Part shown: piece after piece, positions 1 through 8,171 of the stretch
Layout: each line of letters starts with the position of its first letter
Position numbering within the stretch: position 1 is the stretch's first letter
Assembly (NCBI GenBank): GCA_003024985.2
Contig: PXIH01S0092276.1
From: Euperipatoides rowelli
Lineage: Eukaryota; Onychophora; Udeonychophora; Euonychophora; Peripatopsidae
Length of the DNA: 10,116 nt
Direction: 5' to 3' (one strand)
Position numbers and translations under genes: made by a program
The notes under the pieces: generated by a model
Seen by the model: only the letters and a program-made list of their open reading frames with translations
What the model was told of the DNA's origin: nothing
Databases searched by the model: none

Positions 1-19
1 CTAAAATTACACAAAAATG

Positions 20-35
20 CGCGCAAGTTTGCGCG
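20..35. repeat. CpG-rich perfect short palindrome
   Basis: Two 7-base arms, CGCGCAA and TTGCGCG, flank a 2-base centre. The stretch stands out because it holds four CpG steps in a region that is otherwise almost all A and T. It lies just left of the 60-bp repeat array and may belong to something that continues beyond the window edge. No function is assigned; it could be a protein-binding palindrome or chance. Confidence 0.5.
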
Positions 36-60
36 GATATTAGTGAAAGAGTTAAAACAA

Positions 61-625
61 TATTTTCAGAGCACAGAGAAATAGAAAATATATTTGTGGA
101 TAATCTTATTCACACATTTTCAGAGCACAGAGAAAAAAAACAGCTGTCATTTATTATTTTTGTAACATTTCAGAGCATAGAGAAAGAGGAAAAATATTTG
201 CCATTTATCAGTCCTTCTTATTTTTCAGACCACAGAGAAATAAGAAATACTTTTGCCATTTGTCAGACTTTCTTAATATTGCAACATTTTAAGAGCACAA
301 AGAGGAACTAGGCTATATTTGCAGTTTATCAGTCATTCCTATTCAAGCAATATTTTCAGAGCAGAGAAAGACGATATATTTGCCATTCATTCATTTAGAG
401 TCTTGCAACATTTTCAGACCACAGAAAAAGAACTGTATTTCCCATTTATCAATCATTCTTATTCATGCCATATTTTCAGAGCACAGATAAAGAGGAAATA
501 TATTTGCCATTTATTATATTTTATTCATACATTTTTAGAGCACAGAGAAGGAGGAAATATATTTTCCATTTATTAGTCATTCACACAATATTTTCAGAGC
601 ACAGATAAAGAAGACATATCTATCA
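61..625 (+). repeat. Degenerate minisatellite, ten units of 50-66 bp
   Basis: The phrase cagagcacagagaaa, with small changes, recurs at 67, 121, 171, 226, 291, 357, 415, 477, 537 and 595, so spacing is 50 to 66 bp. Between these anchors the units share a second block resembling atatttgccatttatcagtcattcttattc and a lead-in resembling caatatttt. Units differ by substitutions and small indels, so the array is old or has turned over slowly. Two open stretches (96-311 and 319-576) run through it in different frames, and because unit length is not a constant multiple of three they are not a repeat protein. The left part may be incomplete because the window begins nearby. Confidence 0.9.
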
Positions 626-894
626 GCGAGGTTACTATACACATTAAGCTTTTGTTTAATTTACTTGTATTAAAAGCTCAAAGTATGTACTATACAAATC
701 AACTAATTCGAGTAAGAGTCAGTTTTGACATGCAGATTAGCATTACATTTTGTGTTTAATATTTAGTGTTAATTAAAGTAAATGTATTTGCAGTGAATAT
801 CACTAGATGGCATAGTAATATATAGAAATAAAGCCACTGTGATAGTTTAATAGTTATGTTTTTGTTTACACATTTTTGTTTATAAACCCGCATT

Positions 895-1131
895 TTATTT
901 ATTCAAATTTAAATAGATAATATACAAATAATAAACTATAATACTCAGGGCTATAATCAAAATAATAATTCTGCTGATCAGCCCAGTGCTAATAAATAAT
1001 TTTCCAACAGCATCATACATATTGGTTTTTTGTAGTAATCCGTGTGGATAAGTTTGACAATAGAAATTAAACTTCACTTCTGTTGGCATGATAATGTAAA
1101 CTGTACATAAAAATTCTGCTACTGTATTCAA
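895..1131 (-). CDS. Weak candidate terminal exon encoding a membrane-anchored tail
   Basis: I do not recognise this 78-codon open stretch. Its last third is strongly hydrophobic: about 24 residues starting near residue 50 (LISRIIILIIALSIIVYYLY and following) look like one transmembrane helix, followed by a short polar end. On the minus strand a plausible splice acceptor (ttatgtacag) falls at about codon 10, and the stop overlaps an AATAAA polyadenylation signal, so a 3' terminal exon is conceivable. Against this, AT-rich DNA readily gives hydrophobic open frames rich in Ile, Leu and Tyr, AATAAA is common here, and a frame of this length is expected by chance about once per window of this composition. 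No upstream exon was found. Confidence 0.12.
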   Translation of the reverse strand: MNTVAEFLCTVYIIMPTEVKFNFYCQTYPHGLLQKTNMYDAVGKLFISTGLISRIIILIIALSIIVYYLYIIYLNLNK

Positions 1132-1836
1132 TCTAGATATGTTTTCTTCTTCCTTTTGATTCTGTTGTCCTTTACTGTCTATTTATTTATTTTTTTCTCA
1201 GATGAACTAACTAAATGTTTAATCACCATTACTGCACCAATTATATAAGCATGACCACGGAACGAACATAACAACGGAAAGTACAGGTGCTGAGGGTTTA
1301 AGGACTGATCACTGGCATGGGCAAAAATTTGAAAACGTTTTTACGAGTTTGTTCATCTTGGAAAATTATTCTAAGAAGATTGGGCTCATCAGTATATCCT
1401 AACAATATAAAATTAACAGAATTAATTAAGAAATAAATTAAGAGCATTATCCACAAGAGTTAACGATTGTAATAAATACCGAAGACTGTAATTACTAGAT
1501 TTAATAAATATTCCAATTTCCTCTCAGTGATAGAAAATTTATTTTAAAAAAAAATACTCTGTTCATAACACGATGGGAATGTGAGAAGGCATACCTACTA
1601 GTTACCATAGTTGTTGTAAAACCTAGAGTGCTGATATATCCGTAATTCTTAAATAATCGTTATTAAAACTTTTAAAAAAATTGCAGAAAAATAAATTATA
1701 TAGTCATTATTAACAATATATTAAACAGTAATTTATAAATTATGTTGTAGTGTGGCTCCCCCTTTAGTAAATAAACTATATTACTGAATTAATTTTTTTG
1801 GAAGATCTGTTCAGTTTGGGCATAAAGTTAAGAATT
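1132..1836. other. AT-rich stretch without recognisable genes
   Basis: No open frame of useful length, repeat family or RNA-like structure was seen. A slightly more balanced patch at about 1250-1325 has no recognisable content. The rest is homopolymer-rich A/T sequence typical of intergenic or intronic invertebrate DNA. The preceding gap at 626-894 is similar and holds only scattered A/T-rich words. Confidence 0.6.
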
Positions 1837-1980
1837 AAATTTTCAGTTTCAGCAGAAAGTATATTATGCAAATTTTTGACAATCTGATGTATGACATCAT
1901 GAGCATAAATTAAATAATGCAAATTTTCAGTTTCAGCAACCTATGTAAATTTTCAACAAGCTGATGCTTGACATCATATC
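1837..1980 (+). repeat. 84-bp tandem duplication carrying TGACATCA
   Basis: The 18-mer AAATTTTCAGTTTCAGCA occurs exactly at 1837-1854 and 1921-1938. In each copy it is followed about 35-55 bp later by a ctgatg word and then TGACATCAT (1892 and 1969). The two copies are therefore a diverged head-to-tail duplication of about 84 bp, the second with an internal shortening. The TGACATCA octamer reappears in unrelated repeat families further right. Confidence 0.7.
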
Positions 1981-1984
1981 ACTG

Positions 1985-2446
1985 ACAGACAAAGGGATAA
2001 ATAAAGTCAGAAAGAGGAAATTAATTCTTAAAAATAAAGTATAAGATAATAGAAATAAGTGTTTTATAAGAAATGAACTTAAAATTACAACTAAAGATTA
2101 TTTCATAGAGATTAAATAAAAATTGGCTTTTTGCAAAGAAAAAAATGTTTATCTTTATTAATTCGATTACCTAAATATATCATTAGACTTATTTGAAGTT
2201 AATAGACAGATTTTACAGGAAGTGAGGATCTTTTGAAAATAAAGTTGAAGTTGACTTGTAATATATAAAAAAAATTAGCTGTTAACAGGAAAAACAAGAA
2301 AAAGGAGACACGCTTGAATTTATAAATTGACATTTAAAAATATTGAGTTACTTTACTTTACTGTGGACTACTTTGTTGATTTCCTTCATTGTGAACTGAT
2401 TTATCATTAAATATTATTTCAAAACTGGATCTTAATTTTATAAATC
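1985..2446. other. AT-rich stretch, nothing recognisable
   Basis: No coding frame, repeat unit or element end could be seen. The sequence is A/T-dominated with several short poly(A) and poly(T) runs. Confidence 0.55.
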
Positions 2447-3185
2447 ATAATTGAGGAGCAAACAAATCCCTCAAATCAGACTTTTCAGTAAACAGCAAAA
2501 ACTTATTTTTTCAGTTATAGCCTACATTTATTAGAAACAATTTTTTTCTACATATTTATGTTCTCATTCTTGTACTGTAAAACATAGTCATTCAAATCAG
2601 TCGTGCCATATTATTATTTTATTTGAGTTTAAATTTGGAGAAAACATGTTTTGATTGAAATTGATTGGAGAAAACATGTTTTGAATGTTTGTAAACATTG
2701 GAATCTAAAGTATCTGAGTATCTTTTAATTTTATAAGATGCAGCTTTCCCATAATATTTCTTTCTTTTCCTAGTCCTACTGTTACCTACTTCAACTAAAA
2801 TACCTTCTTCAATCATCAGTTTGTCCATTATTTTTAAAATTATAAAAAAACCACACTAAAAGAACAAAATATATACAACAAATAGTAAGCCTTGTCTCAA
2901 TAATCAAATAAAAATGGCTGACCAATCAGATGCCTTGAATCTATTTGAAACATAGGCACTTATTGGCTGAATGTGAGTAAACCCAGTTTGACTGAAACAG
3001 AGCTATGGAGGAAACACTTTATGATTGAAACTACAATTTTCTACGTCAGTTATGAATAGGAGAAAACAGATTTGGAATAAAAGAAGTGGATTATTCTAAA
3101 AGGCCATGAAAAGACAAAAATTTATATGTGCTTAACTCATTTTTTTTTTGAGAAAACACGGTTTGATTATTTGCTCCTCAATTAT
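2447..3185. mobile_element. Candidate non-autonomous DNA element bounded by a 16-bp inverted repeat
   Basis: ATAATTGAGGAGCAAA at 2447-2462 has its exact reverse complement at 3170-3185, giving a 739-bp interval with terminal inverted repeats. The outer edges allow a TA target duplication (left caTA, right TAtata), but the A/T context makes that weak. Inside are two exact copies of ggagaaaacatgttttga (2637 and 2667 region), looser relatives near 3057 and 3151, and a CCAAT word at 2922 facing an ATTGG at 2962. A minus-strand open stretch of 69 codons (2619-2828) has a basic patch (RTRKRKKYY) but runs into the duplicated motif and resembles no family I know. A MITE or similar relic is the best reading; chance pairing of two 16-mers is the alternative. 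Confidence 0.4.
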
Positions 3186-3242
3186 ATATACATACACACA
3201 TTCAGTATACGCTGTATAAAGTATATACTAAAGCCTATATTT

Positions 3243-3352
3243 ATAAAGATCTGTTATTTAAAATTTTATATGCTAGTTATTTAATTTTAAAGTAATAATT
3301 TGGACTATTTGTTGCATAACAAACATAACATCTATGATGTCATAAGGGATAT
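3243..3352 (-). repeat. Inverted copy of the satellite unit found at 3910-5235
   Basis: Read on the minus strand, this stretch aligns with the direct-repeat units further right. It carries CCCTT-ATGACATCAT-AGATGTTA, then TTTGTTATGCAACAA, then AATTATTACTTT, then ATAACTAG and finally an ACAGATCTTTAT block, in the same order and with near-equal spacing as the unit beginning near 4640. It is the only copy seen in this orientation. A later retroposon (3422-3773) separates it from the direct array. Confidence 0.8.
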
Positions 3353-3421
3353 TCACATTAACAATTAAAAATTATGCAATAATTTATTTTTCTAATAAAT
3401 ATATAAATATAAATGTTGCAG

Positions 3422-3773
3422 TATTCTTGGTGAAGGCGCGAAGCTAGAGAGCCAGGTTCACGACTTGCGCTGTCCGGCCTCTTTTCCAACTTGTCTTTCT
3501 TTCTGAGAGATAGGGAGGAAGAGGTGATATTCAACCTAGAAGTTTAAATTTCCGAAGTTGTGTTCGATAGTTACAAGTAGTAACAAGTTACATGACACGT
3601 AGGAAAGATTATGACTGAACTTTCGGTTGAATACGCTGGCATTCAGTTCGTAATTAATTGTAAATAATGTAAATAATAAATACTAATTGTAAATAATGTA
3701 AAGAATCGTTGACTGACAAGATTCGCCTCAGCCGTCAGGCGGGCATTTGATAAGATACCAAATAAATAAATAA
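3422..3773 (+). mobile_element. 5'-truncated non-LTR retroposon or SINE with (TAAA)n tail
   Basis: The interval is flanked by a perfect 13-bp duplication, ATAAATGTTGCAG, at 3409-3421 and 3774-3786, the signature of target-primed reverse transcription. It ends in a short TAAA-type microsatellite (about 3760-3773). Just upstream is a small GC stem-loop, CGCCT at 3724-3728 pairing with AGGCG at 3737-3741, of the kind a reverse transcriptase recognises at LINE and SINE 3' ends. Base composition is clearly richer in G+C than the flanks. An internal 19-bp phrase is duplicated at 3655 and 3684. The left end has a 27-codon open stretch (3423-3503) that I could not identify. No convincing pol III boxes were found, so a 5'-truncated LINE 3' end is preferred over a tRNA-SINE. 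Confidence 0.8.
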
Positions 3774-3909
3774 ATAAATGTTGCAGAAATCAACATAATT
3801 AATTGACCAAACTTGTTTGTTATTTTGCAACATTTTTATTTACTGTACATGTATATTGTTTTTTTTTTTTAAAAGAAAATAATTTTAGCAGCATTTAATC
3901 TACTTAAAT

Positions 3910-5235
3910 TTAGTGATCAGTCTCACCCTGATGACATCATAGGTGTTAATTTTATTATCAACAAGAGAAAACAATGTTACTTTCAAAAATCAGATTAATT
4001 AAAAATAACACAGATACTTATTACATTAATTTAAAGGTCAAATGTAACGGATTTGTTTTAATTTTTTTTATTATTGATTTTCAAAGATAATTACTAAAAA
4101 AAATTCTACCAGAAAAAAATATTTAAATGCATAAAAAAAAGTTATCTAAAGATAAAATTAAGACTATTGCTATCCTCAGTTTGAGATTACAAATTGAAAC
4201 TTTCACATTTTTTTGGGTCTGAGGGTAATTTGATGACAAAATTATTTCTACAGCTGTTTTCTTTGTAATGATTTAACATGTAAATAGAGGTATGTTCAAC
4301 TTGTATTAAAGATCATTTTGTTTTTTTAAAAAAACAAATTGGACCATAATAGCACAAAGGATGAATTTGATTATGATTTTTTTTAAGTATTTTAAACACT
4401 TAGTCCATAGGATTTCCAGCTTTAAGCTGACAAAGATAGTAAATATTCTATAGTTAAGTATAGCAAGCTGTATTCATTAGGGGGAGGAGCTAAAGTCAAT
4501 TATTTTAAAAATTTAATTGTAAATATCTATATTTTTTATTATTTTTCTAGTGAATGTTTTTTTTAGTAAAAATCTTTGAAAAACAATAATAATAAAAAAT
4601 TTAAAAAATCTGTTACATTTGACCTTTAATATAACAAATAGCATTTCCCCTTGGTGACATCATGGATGTTAATTTTGTTATGCAGCAAGATAAAATAATC
4701 CCAATTATTACTTTCAATAATCAGCTTATAATAACTAGTAATTAAAAATAATATACAGTAGATATTTATTACATTAATTTAATATAACAACTTAATATTT
4801 CCCTCTGATGACATCATGTTGGTAAATTTGGTTATGCCGCAAGAGAAAATAATCCCAATTGTTACTCAATATTCAATTTTATTAGTTATTAATTAAAAAA
4901 ATAACATAGATATTTATTACATTCATTCAATATCAACTAATATTTCCCCTGATGACATCATGTTGGTTAATTTTGTTATGCGGCAAGAGAAAATAATCCC
5001 AATTGTTACATTCAATAATTAACTTATAATAACTATTAATTAAAAATAACATAGATATTTATTACATTCATTCAATATAACTATTTCCCCCGTGATGACA
5101 TCATCCAGTGTTAATTTTGTAATGCAGAAAGAGAAAATGTTTAATCTCATTGTTACTTTCAATAACAAGTTTATAATAACTATTAATAATATAGATATTT
5201 ATTACATTCACTTAATAAAACAATTAAACATTTCC
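3910..5235 (+). repeat. Satellite-like array, five direct units of about 145 bp
   Basis: Units are anchored by (g)gtgacatcat or gatgacatcat at 3930, 4653, 4807, 4951 and 5094. Each then carries a ttaattttgttatg block, gcaagagaaaataatcccaattgttac, a ttataataactattaatt block, and a tail of the type atagatatttattacattcattcaatataac ending in TTCCCC. Spacings are 154, 144 and 143 bp. The first interval is about 128 bp once the inserted MITE (4035-4625) and its duplicated TTAA are subtracted. The middle units are most alike and the outer ones most diverged, as expected for an array homogenised in its centre. A 68-codon open stretch at 5092-5298 is a by-product of the last unit and not a gene. Confidence 0.92.
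4035..4625. mobile_element. 591-bp MITE with about 72-bp terminal inverted repeats
   Basis: The left end (AGGTCAAATGTAACGGATTT) and the right end (AATCTGTTACATTTGACCT) are inverted copies. Similarity continues inward about 70 bp on each side through a shared TTTCAAAGAT word and an ACTAAAAAAAA block. TTAA lies immediately outside both ends (4031-4034 and 4626-4629). Deleting the element plus one TTAA restores a normal satellite unit (attacattaat-TTAA-tataac), so the empty site is visible in neighbouring units. The edge palindrome also permits a TA duplication with ends AAGGTC/GACCTT, so piggyBac-like (TTAA) and Tc1/mariner-like (TA) origins both stay open. There is no open frame for a transposase. 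A 22-bp perfect A/T palindrome lies inside at 4317-4338. Confidence 0.9.
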
Positions 5236-5807
5236 CCTCCTTCCTTAAGATTAATGTTTATTTGCTATTTCATGCAATTTTTATTTTGGCAAGTTTAATC
5301 TATTTTATTTAATTTTCTTTTCTTCAGCATATTATTTTCTTTCAGATGAAACAATAATTTCATGCACACATTTTTGATTAAACTTTGTTATATAAATTAC
5401 AAAAGCCAAACAATGAAAGCAAACAAAGATTTAATTACTGCAAGGTCAAAAGTCTAACAGAAACATCATCTATTTTATATATTTATTATCCCTGAAGGAA
5501 AGTACTTTATTAAAATTATGTCACTTTTAGAATTTTCATTTTGTGTAGTGAATAGGGAGAAAGCCAGATGCCCCCTAGATAGTTAACAGAATAGTAAGTT
5601 CTTACTTCCTACTGATTAACTCCTAATCTCCCACAATTTTAAATTAATGGGATAACATATAACCTATTTCTGTCTTTCAATTTAAACTAAGCTCTCACTT
5701 AAACGTTATTATTCTGAAAAGAAGTAGTATAAGAGCCTCCAAAATTAATAAAGTAATTAAAGTGCATTATTAATAGTATTTTCAACTTTGTTAGTTTTGT
5801 TGTTTAT
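5236..5807. other. AT-rich spacer, nothing recognisable
   Basis: This stretch separates the satellite array from the first palindromic-element copy. No coding frame, repeat or element end was detected. Confidence 0.55.
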
Positions 5808-6020
5808 TTTTGTCCAAAAATTGTATGTTTATTTCATCAAATTTCCTTATTACATTTACAAAAATGTAAAAGCTAAGTTTTATACAATGTTATACTGAAT
5901 ATATCATCAATATATTAGCTTAAACACAAATAAAAGAAACAACAGGTGTTTGCTTTGATTTGTGCTTAAGATGATGTCATAGATGATGTAATCACTCTTT
6001 TCTAATGATAGGCAAGTTTG
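5808..6020 (+). mobile_element. Decayed single copy of the palindromic element arrayed at 6748-7619
   Basis: The left arm reads tccaaaaattgtatgtttatttcatcaaat, then a ttcttattt-like block, then agctaagttttatacaatgtta, as in the left arms of the array. The inner part gcttaaacacaaat...aacaggtgtttgctttgatttgtg...taagatgatgt spans the same central symmetry axis, here near 5946. Similarity starts abruptly at the position that is the outer symmetry axis in the array. That suggests the true unit is the 270-bp palindrome between two outer axes. The right arm is lost after about 6020. The copy is much more diverged than those in the array, so the family is old and the array a later expansion. Confidence 0.75.
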
Positions 6021-6747
6021 TCATTAGATTTTTTTCAGTGCATTTCATTTATTTGGTTTATACCTGGTCACGTGAACATTTAATTTTATTGACAAATGAT
6101 CAAAGTTAGCCCTTTCTGAGTAGCAAAGTACTCGATCATAATAAAATAGTTTAGTATGTTTTTATGCAACAATAATTCCGATGCAAGTGAAGATGAAATT
6201 CTAACTTATTAATAAAATGTGCAAAAAAAATGTTTGTATCGAAGACTATTTTACAAATACTAGCATTTTCAAATTACACTATTACAGCATTAATCTTTTC
6301 AGGTAAAAACTTGTGCAGCCTTGCTTACGGGAATATTTAAAATCGATGTATTTCCCCCCAAAAAAAAATGAATGTAAGATTCATGATTAGGATTGCAGAT
6401 GATTAAAATGAAAAATTATCGCTACACCATCATCTAAGATATTGTAATCACTCATTTTTTTTACATAATTTCAATCCCTTTAATAAATCCAAGTTTTAGC
6501 AATAACTTTTTTGTCAGCCATTAGGAAAAGCACATCTCACGAAGTAACCCACTTCTCGGCAGGGTTAGAAAGTTTGAAACGAAAAGATGAAATGAACTAG
6601 ATTTTTTAATGATGAACGGTCTAGTTTATTTTGTGCGCTTTAATGTCAAACAAAAAAGTATTGAATAGTTTAAATAACTCAAAACGCTAGCTATTGACGA
6701 ACATGACTATTGTATAAAAATTAGTTCAATCTTAGATCAGAAATAAT
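6021..6747. other. AT-rich spacer between palindromic-element copies
   Basis: No gene or defined element was found. A short run near 6425-6455 (caccatcatctaagatattgtaatcactc) weakly recalls the right arm of the element at 5970-6000 and may be debris of another copy. A 7-base inverted pair, aactaga and tctagtt, flanks about 18 bp near 6595-6628. A slightly G+C-richer patch at 6535-6570 is not recognised. Confidence 0.5.
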
Positions 6748-7619
6748 CGATTTTCACATCTTTTTAAATGAAATAAGAAATTTTGATGAATTAAACATAC
6801 ATTTATTTGACAAAATAATGTATGTTTAATTCATCAANTTTTCTTATTTCATTTAAAAACATTAAAATCTAAGTTTTATACAATGTTAGAAAGGCTGATT
6901 ATGTCATTTATGACATCATCTTAAACACAAATCAAAACAACCACCTGGTGTTTGCTTTGATTTGTGTTTAAGATGATGTAATAAATGATACAATCAGCCT
7001 TCCTAACATTGTATAAAACTTAGATTTTAATGTTTTAAATGAAATAAGAAAAATTGATGAATTAAATATACATTATTTTGCCAAAAAAATGTATGTTTAA
7101 TTCATCAAATTTTCTTATTTCATTTAAAAAGATGTGAATATCTAAATTTTATACTAATGTTAGAAAAATTCATTATACATTTATGACATCATCTTAAACA
7201 CAAATCAAAGAAAACACCAGGTGGTTGTTTTGATTTATGTTTAAGATGATGTAATAAATGAGATAATCAACCTTCCTAACATTGTATAAAACTTAGATTT
7301 TAATATGTTTTAAATGAAATAAGAAAAATTGATGAATTAAACATACATTATTTTCCCAAAAAAATGTATGTTTAATTCATCAAATTTTCTTATTTCATTT
7401 AAAAAGATGTGAATATCTAAATTTTCTACTAATGTTAGAAAAATTCATTATACATTTATGACATCATCTTAAACACAAATCAAAGCAAACACCAAGTGGT
7501 TGCTTTGATTTGTGTTTAAGATGATGTAATGAATTTTTCTAACATTTACTTAAATTTTAACACGTTTTTAAATGAAATAAGAAAAATTGATGAATTAAAC
7601 ATACATTTTTTGGCAAAAT
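6748..7619. repeat. Tandem array of a 270-bp palindromic foldback element
   Basis: Two kinds of inverted repeat alternate without a break. Outer-type axes fall near 6810, 7081 and 7356, with arms around tttttaaatgaaataagaaa and gatgaattaaacatacat and loops of about 15 bases. Inner-type axes fall near 6945, 7220 and 7495, with arms running from the axis word CACC(A/T)GGTG through aaacacaaatca, taagatgatgt and ctaacatt. Axes are 135-139 bp apart. The array can be read as three head-to-tail copies of an almost fully palindromic element of about 270 bp, preceded by a right-end fragment and ending in one unpaired half-arm (7566-7612). In the first outer hairpin, arms of 42 bp differ at one or two positions. 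Coding frames are absent. A MITE-like foldback element amplified in tandem is the likely origin. Confidence 0.93.
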
Positions 7620-7636
7620 AAAACTAAATTGACAAA

Positions 7637-7901
7637 TCATGTCCTTGTGATGTGATCTGTAGCAATACGGATCATTTAAGCTAGGGCGAGGACATAAGCT
7701 GAGACGATACAGGTTCGCATCTCAGTCGGGGCAGTTATGGAAAGTTTTTTCCCCTAGCTTCAACTTGCCAGGGTTTTTTAACCCGGTACACTGCCTCAAT
7801 GAATGAACCGTTGAGAAATATCAGTATACAAAGTAATAGTGAAAAGATAAATACACTCACATGCATCCATTAACACAAAAAAGTGATATTTATTTAAAAA
7901 C
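7637..7901 (+). mobile_element. tRNA-derived SINE with 17-bp target-site duplication
   Basis: The interval is flanked by the exact 17-mer AAAACTAAATTGACAAA at 7620-7636 and 7902-7918, a long perfect duplication that implies a fairly young insertion. Near its start lie a box A-like word, TAGCAATACGG (7660-7670), and a box B-like word, GGTTCGCATCTC (from 7712), 52 bp apart, as in a tRNA-derived pol III promoter. Downstream is a tRNA-unrelated body with a GGGTTTTTTAACCC hairpin (7771-7784). The tail is A/T-rich but not a pure poly(A). It is clearly richer in G+C than its surroundings. The element abuts the right end of the palindrome array. The family name is not known to me. Confidence 0.82.
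7660..7722 (+). promoter_or_regulatory. Pol III internal promoter (A and B boxes) of the first SINE
   Basis: TAGCAATACGG approximates the box A consensus TRGYNNARNGG, and GGTTCGCATC approximates the box B consensus GGTTCRANNC. Both are on the plus strand and agree with the direction of the element. Each box departs from consensus at one or two places, so present activity is uncertain. Confidence 0.6.
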
Positions 7902-8171
7902 AAAACTAAATTGACAAAGTTTGATGGTACACTTTAAGAGCTTGCACTACATGTCACACCATCTCACAAATCATCCAATACCAAAAATATATAAAGAGAT
8001 TTGGGATTGAGATTATGCGGAAATATGAAGAAAAATGCTAAAAAATAAGCTTATTTAAAAAAATTAATATTATCTGGTGAGGTTTAGCAGATTTTTTACA
8101 CTAAATCTTGGGACAGCTTTAGACTTGTGTGTTAACAATAAGGTAAAATGCTTAAAATAACTTTGTTCTGC

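Noticed and set aside
96-576. Two plus-strand open stretches (71 and 85 codons) in the 60-bp repeat
   Set aside because: They follow the tandem repeat but in different frames. Unit lengths vary from 50 to 66 bp without keeping frame, so no repeat protein is encoded.
2619-2828. Minus-strand 69-codon open stretch with a basic patch
   Set aside because: No recognised domain, its end is made of a duplicated non-coding motif, and open runs of this length are expected by chance in sequence of this composition. Noted only as content of the candidate element.
2922-2966. Bidirectional promoter from opposed CCAAT words
   Set aside because: Only two pentamers, with no initiation motif, no credible gene on either side and no CpG enrichment. 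Kept only as a remark within the candidate element.
3928-5000. Hammerhead ribozyme core suggested by CTGATGA in satellite units (3928, 4805, 4949)
   Set aside because: The bases after CTGATGA do not form a stem II with the sequence before the next GAAA, and no cleavage-site helix could be paired. The word comes from the gatgacatcat motif.
5092-5298. Plus-strand 68-codon open stretch
   Set aside because: It starts within the last satellite unit and is not open in the equivalent position of the other units. Its composition simply reflects A/T-rich DNA.
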